A model generated the notes under the pieces. It made no database searches and had not been told where the DNA came from. It saw only the letters and a program-made list of their open reading frames with translations. Below, in pieces: positions 34,109 through 47,100 of a stretch of DNA of 64,000 bases. The position numbers were made by a program, and so were the translations under genes. The first letter of the stretch is position 1, and each line of letters begins with the position of its first letter. Source of the DNA: Portulaca oleracea (Eukaryota > Streptophyta > Magnoliopsida > Caryophyllales > Portulacaceae); NCBI GenBank assembly GCA_029582165.1, contig CM055868.1, positions 16,546,391 to 16,610,390 of the forward strand. The letters run 5' to 3'.

Positions 34109-35617
34109 CTAATTGTTAAATGAAGAGATCTCATCTCCATCTTCAATGATCTTTCTCTTCTTGGAGGTATCAAGGCTCATCTCCACTTCATTGTCTCCTT
34201 CTAACTGGTCAATCATATCCTTAAGGCTTTCCTCAAAGTTATCATCATTAACCCCATAATCCAAAAGGTCCTCAAAACCCTCATCTTTTTCCTTATTTTT
34301 AGCATCATAAACTCTTGCCAGGATGATATCACCAACATTTTCTGTTGGCATGACAGAGACAGTAGCGTGGAGAACCTCTTTTTCATTAGAAGGAGCAAAC
34401 ATCTCAAGGATAGATTTAGAAGATCCCCACCTTCCCCTTGTTCAGGTTAGGAGGGTTAAATTTATTGACCTGATTAGGAAAAGGCCTTTCCTTAGAAAAC
34501 TGAGGGTCTGTTCACCCTAGTCCTCCTGTTAGGAGTCACCATAATCCAGTTGTCATCGGAGGAGGGGGAGAACTAGATCTGAAGCCAAAATCCAAGACCT
34601 GACCCTTGATAGAAGATGGGGAAATGAAATGGCTTTCAAATTTCTCAACAACAACTTCAAATTTAGCCTGGAATGGGAACTTAGGACAAGCTTCCAAGAT
34701 ATGAGCATCACTCCCACATAGGGCATACACCTCATGGAGTCCCTCATAGATAAGGGGAACTAAAATGGTGAAGTTCCCATTAAAAACCTTAAGGCTTCCT
34801 CTAAGGGGTTTGGTGATGTTAAGGTTGACACATACCCTAGCAAACTTACCCCTCTGCCTAAGAAGAGTCAGTTGGTCCACTTTGACCACATGGCAAATGG
34901 ATTTCAACAAGAAACTCAAGGACTGAAGGTTCCCTTATTCCCATGGAACCCTAGGGATTCTAACCCATTAGTCTATGAAAGAAATATGAGTTTTGAAAGG
35001 ATCAAAGAAAGGTATCCATGACTTCAGCACGAGATTGAACCCATTAACAAACCAAGGTATGCCATCGAAGACCAGGAAGCGGTCTTTAGAATTAGCAAAC
35101 CTAGCAGAATCCAATCATTACCTAGATCAACATAGTCAATCTGGCCTTTAACAAACTTCCAATCATACCTAGTTTTGGCTATCACCACAGAGAGTTTGGT
35201 AACTTCACCCTAAATCTTGCCCAACAAACACAGAGCTTCAACCTCTTCCATTTGTCCAACAGGAAGAGAGGGAACATTTTCAAGCTTCAAGTTCTCATTG
35301 CACAACTAGTCAGGATCTAGGGTAGCCTTCCCCCTGTTAAGAGGAGATTGTTCAGACTAAATTCCAATTGCCTCCCCCAAAAAGGAGGCTTGATTAGGAC
35401 ATGAACTTCCCAGGTTGTATTTGAGTTTGTGAGCGCGAGTGTCATTGGATGGTTGATGGGGCAGAAGTTGAGTTGCAACCCCACTACTGCCCAAATTACC
35501 CTTGGTCGATCCCTCTGGAATAAATTCAGGAGGGGAAAGTGGGTTGTTGTGGAGGGTATCTCCATTTCCGGTTCCATCAAGAGGAGAGTTGATGGTTTTT
35601 CCAGGTAAGGAAGACAT
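34109..35617 (-). pseudogene. LINE ORF1 (DUF4283 / zinc-knuckle nucleic-acid-binding protein), broken
   Basis: ATG at 35617 (MSSLPGKTINSPLDGTG). After frame breaks the central domain is readable at 34919-34536 with RGKFARVCVNLNITKPL and a long IYEGLHEVYALC segment. It ends with an acidic tail (KRKIIEDGD) and a stop at 34109. The zinc knuckle reads YALCGSDAHILEAC: the first Cys of CX2CX4HX4C is replaced by Tyr. This matches plant L1-type ORF1 proteins that bind the LINE RNA. At least three frames are needed, so it is non-functional. Confidence 0.75.
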
Positions 35618-36349
35618 AAGAGAGAATAAAGAAATTAGAGAAATGAGACTTAGGTGGGGTGTGAGCAACAACTCCCCAATTCTACTGCTTAAATAGCCAG
35701 CTAACATATTAACTCCTCCCCTATTGTAGCATTGGTGATAGAAAAAGTCCAAATTAAAGCACTGGTCCTCGAGATTGAGAGCCTTGAATCGACAACACAG
35801 AAAAAACCAACACAAAAAACTAAAGGATAACATGCATGTAACAATATGACCTAAAACACTGTAGGACACTGAGAAATTGCAAATCTAGGGAGAAATCATC
35901 GCAGATTTAGTCCGAATTGTTTGACTTCGTTGATCTTTCACCATCGTAACTGAGGAACAAAAGGGGCATAGCAGAACCAGACCCAGCCAAAACAACCAAG
36001 TAAAGCTTACAATCCCACCTCGATCTTGAGAGATGTGATTGGGAAATTAGCTTAAAATGGTTCGATTTTTCTAATTTCTTTTGGACAAGAAGAAAGTGCA
36101 TACGAGACTTGCTCAAAACGTCGGATTGACAATTGCAACCTGTGACTTCAAAACCTAAAAAGGTTTCCCATCGATTTCATCTAGAAAAAAGGCAAGGAAG
36201 AGAGAAGAGAAGATGCCCAGAAACTAGAGGAAAGGGGAACAACAACCGGGGAAAGAGAAATCTAAACATAGGGTTGAGGTTTAGGAAGACTAAAGTCCAT
36301 CAGGAATCTTGGAAAAAAGGAGAATGAAAAGGGCCTCTTTCTCACTAGA

Positions 36350-37500
36350 GATGCTACCTCTCTATAGAACATTATGAGTTTAGGGCAAGATCTTCAATCC
36401 CAATCCCCAACTATCTTTATAAAATTGGCCACTTGGTTAGCACATGAGGATGTTGATTTTGAAAATGGTGTAGGAATATAGATTGATCTGGAAACTAGAT
36501 ATTCAACTGAAACTGAAACTTTTCTTATGACAAATTTTCACAAGGCTCACATTGTTAGAGCCAACTTAGCATGTAGAGGCATGGATGTTGCTTTATTATG
36601 CCCTCTTTGTAATATCATTGAGGAAACAGAAATGGACTTATTTCTTCATTGTGAGAATGCCCGAGAATCTTCGCAACAAGCTACTCAGCATGGGTGGATT
36701 CAAGTCTCTCTGTCCATCCAGGAATATTTTCATACTTTTTTTTACATAGATGAAAATCTAGTGCATCCATTAATAATTTTGATCGTATTATTGCTCTAAT
36801 TTGGAGCATTTGGAAAACTAAAAATGTAATCACTTTTAAAAATAGTTTTATGCTTAGTGGGTGTACTCTTCTTCGAGATAAGCGTGCTTTTGGATTCGTC
36901 ATAAGTTGATTGAATCTTTGACTTCTTCTATTGTACGTCCTAATCAACATCTTGTCAAAAACACCTACTTCGGTGAGTTCGGACAAGCCTCCTCAGGGGG
37001 CTGTCAAGATTAATTTTAATTGTTCAAGAATTCATAACAAAGCTGCCAGTGGTTACATCATTCAAGATTTTCAAGGGTGAACAATTTAGGCATCAACTTT
37101 CAAATTAGGAGGCAACTAAGTTATGGTTACTAAAACTATGATTATGCGTAATGGAGCTGGATATATTTTTCATACTGACTATCGAATCGTTCTTTTAGAG
37201 GGAGATAACTTAATTTTCATCAACGCTGTAAATGGGGTATCTCAAGTTCCCTGGGAGATCTTTACGTTGGTTAAAGATATTCAAGCCTACATGGAGGTTT
37301 GTCATGAGGTTCGCGATTCTCACATGTATCGCTAAGGAAATGGAGCAATTGATTGGTTAGCGAAATTTGGGCTTTCAATTCAATATTTTGTTGGAGTTAA
37401 TTTTAGTTTTTACATTGAGTTGTCTGTTAATATTTGAGAGGATGTTCTAAATAGATCCGTTGAAAAAAGGACTACCTAATAGTTTGTTGTTTACACATGA
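36350..37500 (+). mobile_element. 5'-truncated LINE with zf-RVT and RNase H domains, plus strand
   Basis: The plus-strand reading 36527-36799 gives NFHKAHIVRANLACRGMDVA and the zinc-binding CPLCNIIEETEMDLFLHC. From 37002 to 37395, in broken frames, there is a plant RNase H (RVT_3) domain: GAVKINFN..., ASGYIIQDFQG, IVLLEGDNLIFINAVNG, CHEVRDSHMYR and GNGAIDWLAKFG. The end is A-rich (37498-37518). RT and endonuclease are missing, consistent with 5' truncation during insertion. It faces the older LINE tail to tail by strand and lies just upstream of the DHQ-SDH gene. Confidence 0.8.
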
Positions 37501-37518
37501 TTAAAAGAAAATAAAAAA

Positions 37519-37863
37519 ATCCCATGAAGAAACTATGTAGGGTAAAAAGTTGCGGTAGAGAGGAGTCGAACCCAAAGAGCCCATCCCCCAGTGTCCCCGG
37601 AAAGGCAAGATTAAAGGTCCCCCATGGCCGTCGTCCACAAGCTTCCTCGTCCCCACATCTACTGCTACGACAACTCACGAGTTCCCGAAAAAAGTTCAAA
37701 ATACGACGGCAGTCCCCTCCACCTACCCGTTCAATATTCCCCTTTTCCTTTTCTTTTTCCTTTTCTTTTTTGGTGGGACAACCTACCCACTCATTGAGAT
37801 TTGGTGGAACCCTTTGAGGTTTGGTGGGATAATAGTTAAGTTCATATAACCATATCCGTGTCA
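37519..37863 (+). promoter_or_regulatory. Upstream region of DHQ-SDH with pyrimidine-rich tract
   Basis: Only about 360 bases separate the LINE end from the first ATG. A pyrimidine tract (37736-37772, CCTTTTCCTTTTC units) resembles the Y-patches found near plant transcription starts. An in-frame stop TAA at 37837 precedes the ATG. No convincing TATA box at the expected distance. The promoter is inferred from position. Confidence 0.3.
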
Positions 37864-38132
37864 ATGCTTGTTCAACCTCACTTTATCCCAATTCGCAGCT
37901 TCAACGCCAACCTAGATCCCAGTTCTCCCAAAAAGAAGATGGACCCAACTCTAATTTGTGCTCCAGTTATGGGTACCACCATTGATGAGATGCTCACCCA
38001 GATGAATAAAGCAAAGGAATGTGGTGCTGATCTTGTTGAAGTTCGCTTGGATTATCTAACAAACTTTGATCCTCTTTCTGATGTTGGTTTCTTGATCAAA
38101 AACTGCCCTTTGCCTACCCTCTTCACCTACAG
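37864..38132 (+). CDS. DHQ-SDH: DHQ-SDH exon 1
   Basis: Residues 1-89 plus two bases. A Ser/Pro/Lys-containing extension of 25 residues is followed by the first dehydratase strand (TLICAPVMG) and VEVRLDYL. Donor GTTGTC is a weak but GT-type site. Confidence 0.92.
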
Positions 38133-41100
38133 GTTGTCGCAATTTCCCATTCAATTTTTTTTATCTTTTAAGCTTTGCTGCAATTTCACATTTGCAGAAT
38201 TCTGTCAGTCTTCCTGTTTTATTGGAATCTTGATTGGATGCCGCTATCTTCTTCTTCTCTGTCCATAGGGTTGTTCCTAGTCTGTTTTTTAAATTATTAA
38301 TTAATTAATTAATTAATATAATATTGTTTTGTTTTTACTTGGATATTTTGTTAGAGTTGGGGTGTACTGAATTTGGTGTTTGAAATGGTAAAATAATGGT
38401 GTTGAGTGTTTAGTTTGGAGTTGGGGGTTGTAACAGACTCACAGAATATGATACTAACCAGAAAGCGATCTTTCATGATGTGTAGAAAATTTGAGTTCTA
38501 CCAATAGGCAATAGCCCATGCACTCGCATTTAATTCTCATGGCCTAAGGCCAGGCTTATCTGGTCCTAAATAATTGATTTCTTTTCGTTTGCAATGAAAA
38601 AAAAAATACTTATTTTGTTGTCAAAAGAATTAATATATATTGTGGGCCAATGGAAGAACTTAATTTCTATCTCTGTGTGTGTTTGTGTGTGATGGGCTAA
38701 TGGTTGAATTCTATGCCAAAATTTTAAGATGTCCGGTAATTCATGTAATTTACTGCTGAATTGCCACTTGGTTGATGCGAACCAAAGACTTAGCATCATT
38801 CTAAAGTGCTGCTTTCAGTTCATCATATTGTTTATTTATATATGGAAATAAAGTCAATAATTTTACTGGTTAATGTATGTGATGACTAGTCTAGTAAAGT
38901 TTTGAAATTTCAAATTTTCTAGACCGAAGTGGGAAGGTGGTCAATATGAGGGTGATGATGGCAAGCGGTTGGATGTGCTTCGGCTGGCCATGGAGCAAGG
39001 AGCTGATTACGTTGATATCGAGTTACAGGTATGTTATGACTAGCCTCTTCCATAGCATTTGTTGTAGCTTAAGGGTTGTGTTGAAAATTGAAATGATCTT
39101 AGCAATTTATGAATTTTGATACATGGCCAACAATGGCGTATCTGCTGAATTCATAATGGTGCCCCCCCTTTTGGCGGTGACGAAATAGTTAAAAAGGTTC
39201 TTTTTGAATTAAATACATGTGTGGACACGCTTTTGAAGCATTGCAGAATCGATTTAGTATTTTAGTGTCACCTTCGTGGAATGTGTGATCTCCCCAGATA
39301 CCTTTATGTTAAGTTACATCTTTACATCTTTCCATGGTGAGTAATGTTTGTAGGACCCACACCGGGTGCTGTTGTTGTATATCCATAAGTTAACTTACCC
39401 AATTTGTTCATGGTGCTAACTGGAATTTTAGGTGATTTTTTTTTTTTGGTGAAAATTTTGTTGCTTCCCTAGACATGCACTGATTAGTGCAACTTATTGA
39501 TTTCTTCTCCAAACCTTTCTTTTTCCTAATCACCTGGACTTGGAGTTCTGAATTGACTTGATCATGTTCCTGCCGCATATCTAAATTCTAATGATCCTTA
39601 GAATCTCAGGCTAGTTGCGAACAGTAGCTGATGAGTGCAACTTCTGAAGTTTGACCACCTCTATGAGGCAGTCTGGTTCTTTGGAATGAGATGCCTGATG
39701 ACAAGCTTCAGGGTAGCGCTTTCTGTAGATGCAACTGAAAATGGTTAGGGTAATAGTCTTTGTAGGATTTCAAGAGTTGGTCCATTTGGCTGTTTGGTGC
39801 TTTACATGGAAGACAGATGAGATGATTTTTTGGAGGGAAAGCTTTGTCTTTTAAGGAATCTAAGATCCTGTTTTGCAAATTGTGGATAGTCAAGCCAAGG
39901 GCTCAATTGTCGTATAAAGTTGTTTCATCTGGATTTTGTAGACAAGATTATGCATGAGAGCTTGATGGAATGATGGTTTTTGTATCTGAAGGTCATCCCC
40001 TTTGGAGTCTAATCAATATACTCTTGATTATTAAAAGAAAAGAGTTTGATTAGCTTTAAAATGAAGAACCTATCACTAGTGTCGAAGAAAAGGTGCCTTG
40101 AGTTTCAAAAATTATAGATAATAGTAGAAAAAAGGGAACAATTACATTGAGAATGCGTGCAATTTGTGAATAATAACCTCGTGTTTATGTCTGTCGAACC
40201 AAACACTTTCACCATTCATTCTAGTAAATTTTGTGTCAATATATTTGTGTGAATCTATTTCCGAGCATCTTTGTCAATTCCTATTAATTTTAACACCTAT
40301 ATGTATCTAAAGCTTGCAGAAGATTTCAACAGATCTATAATTGGGAAGAAGCCTGACAACTTCAAAGTTATTGTATCTAATCACAACTATCAGTATACGC
40401 CGGATATTGAGGAACTTGTGAATCTCGTTGCAAAAATACAATCTACAGGAGCTGACATAGTGAAGATTGCTACAACTGCCGTGGATGTAACAGATGTGGC
40501 ACGGATGTTCCAAATAACAGCAAGTTCTCAGGTAAGCAGCAGATGTGTCACTTCTAAATTGCTTCTGTAAACATTTGGCCAGAAGTACAACTCAAATTTT
40601 CTAGGAAACTTTTATGCAAGCATGTAAAGGTTTCTATGATCTGGTCTGCTCTTAGGTCACTTTGCTATCTCAGGAGTTAAAGAAACTGCATGATGCTGTT
40701 GTATGAACAAGCATACTGTACTATCTGAAGATTTTTTCTACAATTTCTGATAATTTAAGTACGCTCAAATTAGAAAAATTTCCAAGTAAAAGATTCGTAT
40801 AGTTAAATAGTAAATGCCTGGTCCTTTGCTGCAGTATACAAATAGACAAATAACTATCCAAAAGCTTTTTTTTTTTTTTTTTTGGATAAGTAATCAAAAA
40901 ATAGAGTGAAAGGACACCAAGGAGATGTCACCCATTTACAGAAGGGGCAAGTACTGAAACACTGCTGCCTTCAAGATCTCATCAATAATATTATCAACAA
41001 AATCTAAAAAATTTAAGATTCTATCACCCTCAATAACTTCACTCCAACTCTGCAGCATCCTCAAAAAGTAGAGCTTGAAATCATCATGGAACAAAGTTTT

Positions 41101-44100
41101 GTCCTCAAAAGTCTGTTGATTTCTTTCCTTTCGAGTGGTCCACTCAATGGCTAAAGGAATCAAATTCCACACACCATGAACCCAACCTCTCTTCATACTT
41201 CTCCTACAAGTCACCAACACATCTTTCCGAATAGTTCTCCAAAAGTCTTAGTTTCCAATTATCATGTTTGATTGCTTGATGTCCTTAGGCCGACTTAATC
41301 TAATCCCTTAAAAATCCATTGGGAGGCCCAAATCGAATGTAAGGAGCTGTTAGCATTGTGTTCAATTTATGTTTACTAGATTCGATACAACAACAATAAC
41401 AACAAACTCCCAGGGGAAACATGATTGGACACGGTATGGGGGATCCATATGTAGGCAACCATCCCACATAAATTGAAGTTTATGGAGAGACTAATTCTTG
41501 CAGACCCACAAAATCCTTTCTAAAACACACTTTGAAATCTAATTTAGACACTAAATGAAAACCAGTTGGAAAACCTTTAGAAAACCGATTTGAAAAACTA
41601 AGAAACCAAGAAACTTGCGAAAGTAGAGAGATGCAAACTTGTGCACACCTTGTAGTTGGAGAAGAATTAATTGTACCTGGGCAACATAATCAAATAGAAG
41701 ACAAAGGCAACAAACAAGAGCAAAGCATATCACCATATCGGCAAACCTCACCCTACTGCTTTAATGCTAGCTCTCCAAGCTCCCCTTTCGAGTGTCATGT
41801 CCTCTGCTAAGTCTAGGTGCTTCAAGTCTGCTTTAATCACGTTTCTCATGGACTTTTTGGTCTCCCACGTCCACTACACCCAATGGGTATCCTAAATCGT
41901 TCATACCTCCTAACAGAGGCATCCTCACTTCTCCCAAGGATATGCCTAAACCATCTCAGTGCATGTTTGGCCAAGCTTTTTGGGAGCTTTTAGATAGAAA
42001 AAAGTTGAATTAGGCCAAACATAAAGATTTTCTAAAATAGTTTTCAACTTTGTAGAAGTTAAAATTAGCTTTCAACAACCCAAGAAGTTGAAGTTATATT
42101 CTGTAGCTTTTAGCTTCTAGTTTCTTGGGAGCTACTAAGGAAATTTAAGAAAGTTATTTTTTTTTTCACAAATATAATTGAACTTTCCTAGGAAAGAAAA
42201 TATATGTATTCTTCTATTTTTAAGATATTTCTAATTTCTTGTAAGGAAACCCTATTTTTTATATTATTTGATTTTAATTTTCATATTTATTAGTATAAAA
42301 TGCATAATGCTTGATAATAATATTTTCTTGGTCGGAGAGAGACATATAGTTGAGTTTTAATTATTTCATATAAATGACATAAAAGTTTTGAAGGAGAACA
42401 TCGCAGATAATTTTAAAAATAATAGAAAATATAATAGTATAAAGAAGGAAACTAAATGTGTATTATAATAATTTTTTTAGGAAAGAGAAATAAATTAGTT
42501 TAATCAGAAAAACTAAATATGCATTATAAATTGTTAAAAGTGAATAAATAAAAAGAATCGGATACTTAATTCTGGGTTTTGAAGTAGTAAAAGTTAGTAT
42601 CTATTAGTCAAAGAGTAGTTAATAGTTTCTACTTTTAAGAAATACTTCTATAACATGCATTACCAAAAACCTAAAACTTTTTGGAGAAACAATTTCTGTA
42701 AAACTGTTCCTAAAAAGTTATTTTGAAGTAGTAGCTTGACCAAACACACCCTCAATCTAGTCTCTCTCAACTTATCCTCGATTGGCGCTACCCCTAGTTG
42801 AGCTTTATATATTCCAATCCTATCCAACCTAGTATAACCACAAATCCACCAAACCATCCTCATCTGTGCCACTTTCAACCTTTGGCAATGTATCTTCTTA
42901 GTCGCCCAACACTCCGCACCATATAGCATTGCCGGTCTCACAACTCTATGGGACACCTTTCCCTTAATCTTAGGGGGAATTTTCCTATCAAACGACACTC
43001 TTGAAGCTCCTTTCCTTTTGCCAACCAACCTTAATGCGATGTGTAATATCCTCACTAATTTCATCATCACTTTGTGAGAGAACCGAGGTACCTGAACTTC
43101 TAATTTCTTCATCTTTCCCTTAATCTTAGGAGGAATTTTCCTATCAAACAACACTCTTGAAGCACTTCCCGCTTTTGCCAACCATCCTTAATGCGATGTG
43201 TAATAGCCTCACTAATTTCTCCATCACTTTGTGAGGCAGAACCAAGGTACCAAAGTTACTGATTTCTCCATCCCTTTTTCCATCACTGCTTGATTAGATG
43301 AAGCTCAAATTTCTTGTTATCTGTCAAAACATAAATACTTGACCTTAGGATGATCAAATGGTTCTCTCTCTTCCTCATTTTTAGTAAAACAATAAAAAAA
43401 AAAGGAAACTGGGGAGAAAACTGGTTACTTAAAAGGTGTGGTACCCAATGCAATAAACTACTACCCCTCAAATCCCTTCCCTGAACCCAAAAAGAAAATA
43501 CAAAGAAATTGAAAACTGGAAAAGCAAAATAATCTGCATCAATTATCATCTTGTCATTATTCAATCCATAACCAGAAGGAGAATTAAAGTTTTGTTAGTG
43601 AAGGAAAATGCACGTAAGCAGAAGTTGTTGACTGGTGATGATGGGTTTGATTCTCATGACATTTCTTGATCATGGATTGGCTTCGTCAGAATGTTAGCGA
43701 TCTTTGAGACAAGATCCCTCAAGGATTGTATACAGCTTCTATTGTCTGTTATGATGGGTTTGATACTTTGTTAAAGGATTCGCTGATAGTGGATCTTTCT
43801 TCTTTTTCTCTTTAAGAGGACCCCACTCTATTCTGAAGGCTGAGAAACAAAGTTGCTTTCATTTTTAGCTACCTTGGAGTGTTGATCACTTGATCCTGCA
43901 CTTGTTACCTTGCCCCTTCGTACTTGTGTTGCCACAGCATGGCAAGTTCCTGTCAACTACTACTAGTCTACTGTAGGGATTTGAGTTGAAACACATCCAA
44001 CTGAGCGCTATTCTGATGCTTGGCCCTGCACTGAACAAAAATATGATGAAACCTAGAAGACAGAAAGCAATGTTCTAACCTTTTATTTATTTATTTATTT

Positions 44101-44106
44101 ATTATT

Positions 44107-44138
<32 letters not shown>

Positions 44139-47100
44139 GTGTTCACGATGCTACTTAAAAGAGTACTATGAAGACTGTCATTGTCTATTTAATGTCAATG
44201 ACCTTGCATGAGTCGGGGTCCGTCACAATATTAATAGATTGTTGCTGGAGAAGGATATGGGCTAGGGTGTCTTAGAACAGAAGTAAGCAGGCTATGATGC
44301 TGAAGTTGATGTTAAAGTTTGTACATGCAATTTAGGAGAGAAAAACGCAACAAAGACTGCATCCAGGCAAAGTGTATCTGACTGTAAAGTATAGTGTTGT
44401 GGATTAATTGAGCATTTGTCCCCGAAAGGCCTAAAGTAAATGTAGCAAACAATTGGAAGAAACTTTATAGATATAGCCACTTTGAAGCGCCCCTTATATG
44501 CATGCACTTAGACGAGGTGCTACAAACTCCCAACACTCTAAAAACATGGACTATTGGGGTGGTCGATCTTCCTTGAGATTAGGGGCTCTAAAGGTTGCAA
44601 ACTCATCATGCTCTTGTCCATTGGTCCCTGTGTTGCCACAGTCACGCATTGTCCTTGTAGCACTGCAGATGTGTGGAGTGTTCACAATTGGTCTCAGGGT
44701 TGGCCTGCCTATGGCACACTTACTAGAAATCGATTTGCTGTTGAGACCAAATGGAACAAATTCAACTTATTAGCAAAACATGGTGTATTCCTTTGGGAAG
44801 TTCAATAAGTGGAGTCAATACTTGTCACCACTTAAACCCAAAAGTGCATGATCAAGCGTTTAGCTGCCTGGGGATTTCTTTGGTTGTTTCTAGTTCTAAT
44901 AAGAATAATCTTTTGGCTTGCGAGGGTTGTTTTGGTAAGAATTCTGAAATGAGGAATCGTGTTTTGGTCCCTAAGCAATGTTTTGGAGTATTTAGTGTGA
45001 AAGAAAAGGAATACCCTATAAGGTTGTGGGGATATCTCTTCAGTGTTTCAAAGATAATTTCATCAAGGCTCCATTTTTGGGATGAAGTCCACTTTTGTTA
45101 TTATTCTCTTGGTTTTGTAGATTTTGCTGGTAGTTTTCATTTTGGGTATGTATGGCCTTTTGTGGGATGCTGGGTCCACATCCATCCTTTTGCTACCGAC
45201 AACTGTATAATTTCTCTCATTTCCTCATCCATAAAAGATAAATTATGGGCATTATTTGTACGAGTACATGTATGTGTTGCACAAATGGAACCTGTTTTTC
45301 TCAATATTCATTGGTCTGAGGGTTGGCACTTGGATGAAATGATATTGGCTTCCCATTCTAAGGGGCTATTATCACCATCTCTTCTTTGTCTGCCATAACT
45401 TGAATTTTTTCCAATTGGATGAGAGTAGTTTACAATACTTGAGATGTATTATCATCCAATTGATGGGGCAATAGAGCTCTATCACTCGCTTGCCCCTGTT
45501 TTATCCCATTTCAGTCAAGTATCAACCGACTTCTTACCATGCTTTTCCTCTAGGCACTCTATATAATTGCAAGGCTGCTTGAGAGCTAACCCAAGAGCTT
45601 CCATAAGAGACTTGCACAGTAAAGCCAATGGTTTTGTGGAAGGGGGAAGGTTAACTTTATTCCAAAGTACGTTTCCAAGCCTTTTCATCTATTTAAAGTC
45701 TTTGTTTATCATATGGCTTTGGTAGCACATTGGGGACATTATGCAAGGCAGGTTGTGATTGATGGTCTTGCCAACTAAGATGGCCATGTAGCTTGTTACA
45801 AGAATGGGATTGGACCGTAGTCCTTTTGGCTCAACCGTAGATCCGCATCTGGTCCCTATGTACTGACTACCTTAACCTGCTTAATTGATAATCTAGTTAA
45901 GATCCATTTGACTGGGTGGTTCTTCCAGATCAAGCCAGTGCTCTGAAGCAGTCAATTTGCAATCTTTTTTATTATGTTATTTAGGCAGTATAAGTAGGCT
46001 TTGATTGGCATTCCGCATTCTCCTGTTAAACGTGGCCGCCTGTTTTTCCTCATTGATTCTTGATTGTGTGAGCTATTGCTTGTGCGCTGATGCAGTTATC
46101 TTACTCTTAATATTTGACTAATACTGAGGCTACCTATCTAATTAATGTACAGCTGCAGGCCATTGATTAGCTAATATTAGACTCTACCAATTTTCTATTG
46201 GTGCAATACATAATGTGTCAGTGTTGGAATTTTGTACTGGGCTGCAGAGAGTCCTTAAAGAGGGAGGTAAGGGATCTTTTAATTTTATGTTAATCCTAGT
46301 AACATGAAACATGAAAAATAAGAACGACAAAAACATAATATTTATCCTGCATCACATCTATTATAAGGTTTAGAGAAAAGACGAATATTGGTGTTTATGA
46401 TTAATATTTTTTTCCTTAAGAAATGTGGTGGTTAACACGGTGAGGTAAAATAAGAATAATAAAAGACAGAGGGCAAGAAGTGACGAGAGCGACAGCTGCA
46501 GTTCATAATGAGAGTTGGGGTTGATGTTAGAACTGATACTCAAAAGGGCCTTTGGAATATTAAAATGTAAGATGGTCTGTGGTTTGTTTGTTTTGTCTGC
46601 TGCTTAGTGCATAGTTTTAACGAGATGGTTTACAGTGTTGGAGGCAGTATGCATACTCCAGGGAAAAAGTGGTGGTTGTTATTGAGCTTCCGATGTTTGC
46701 TGCTCAATGGTGATAGCAAATGCCTGGCGCTAATCCTTTGTTTTTTTTAAAAAAATTTTAAAAAAGTTTTTACAACCTTTTATCAAATTGGCATGAGTAC
46801 ATTACCCATATCCTAAACCTGGATATTTAATCCCGCGCCCCACACCTCCCCCCCACCCATTAGGTTGAAAATACATCTTAATTGATTAATTTGAGTTCTT
46901 GGAAGCTGTTACGTTAGTGTTATTGTTGGAAATTGGAAAGCACTGCCCTCAGTTTGGATCCTCGTTGTGGTGCTTCATCTAAAATGCTCCTTGTCTTTTA
47001 ATGCCATTCTCCTTTTTGCATATGAATGCTTCGCATCAGATGGATGACAACAATTCAGCTGCCTGATCGCATCTTGCTTAATTTTGTTAAACTAAATGAT

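Larger units (their letters stand above)
30470..36345 (-). mobile_element. L1-type LINE, minus strand, degenerate and interrupted
   Basis: Reading right to left: a 5' untranslated part (36345-35618), an ORF1 of the plant LINE type (35617-34109), a spacer of about 1.5 kb, then ORF2 starting at ATG 32538 with an endonuclease start (MKILYWNIQDIKKTAK). ORF2 is interrupted by an LTR fragment and an (AT)n tract, resumes at the end of the endonuclease domain, lacks the reverse transcriptase core, and ends with the zinc-binding zf-RVT domain. The 3' end lies near 30470-30480 (minus strand CTTGTTTGTTAATATAACCTG, then T/C sequence). Many stops and frame changes; certainly inactive. Target duplication not identified. 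Confidence 0.82.

Noticed and set aside
37553..37580. GAGTCGAACC, resembling the T-arm complement of a tRNA
   Set aside because: No acceptor stem, anticodon arm or D-arm can be built around it on the minus strand.
37472..37864. 130-aa minus-strand frame overlapping the DHQ-SDH upstream region
   Set aside because: Covers the pyrimidine tract (Lys/Glu repeats in translation) with no domain; antisense gene not supported.
44498..44808. Two overlapping 84-91 aa frames in intron 3
   Set aside because: No recognisable domain; upstream of a degenerate LINE tail and probably intron or transposon DNA.
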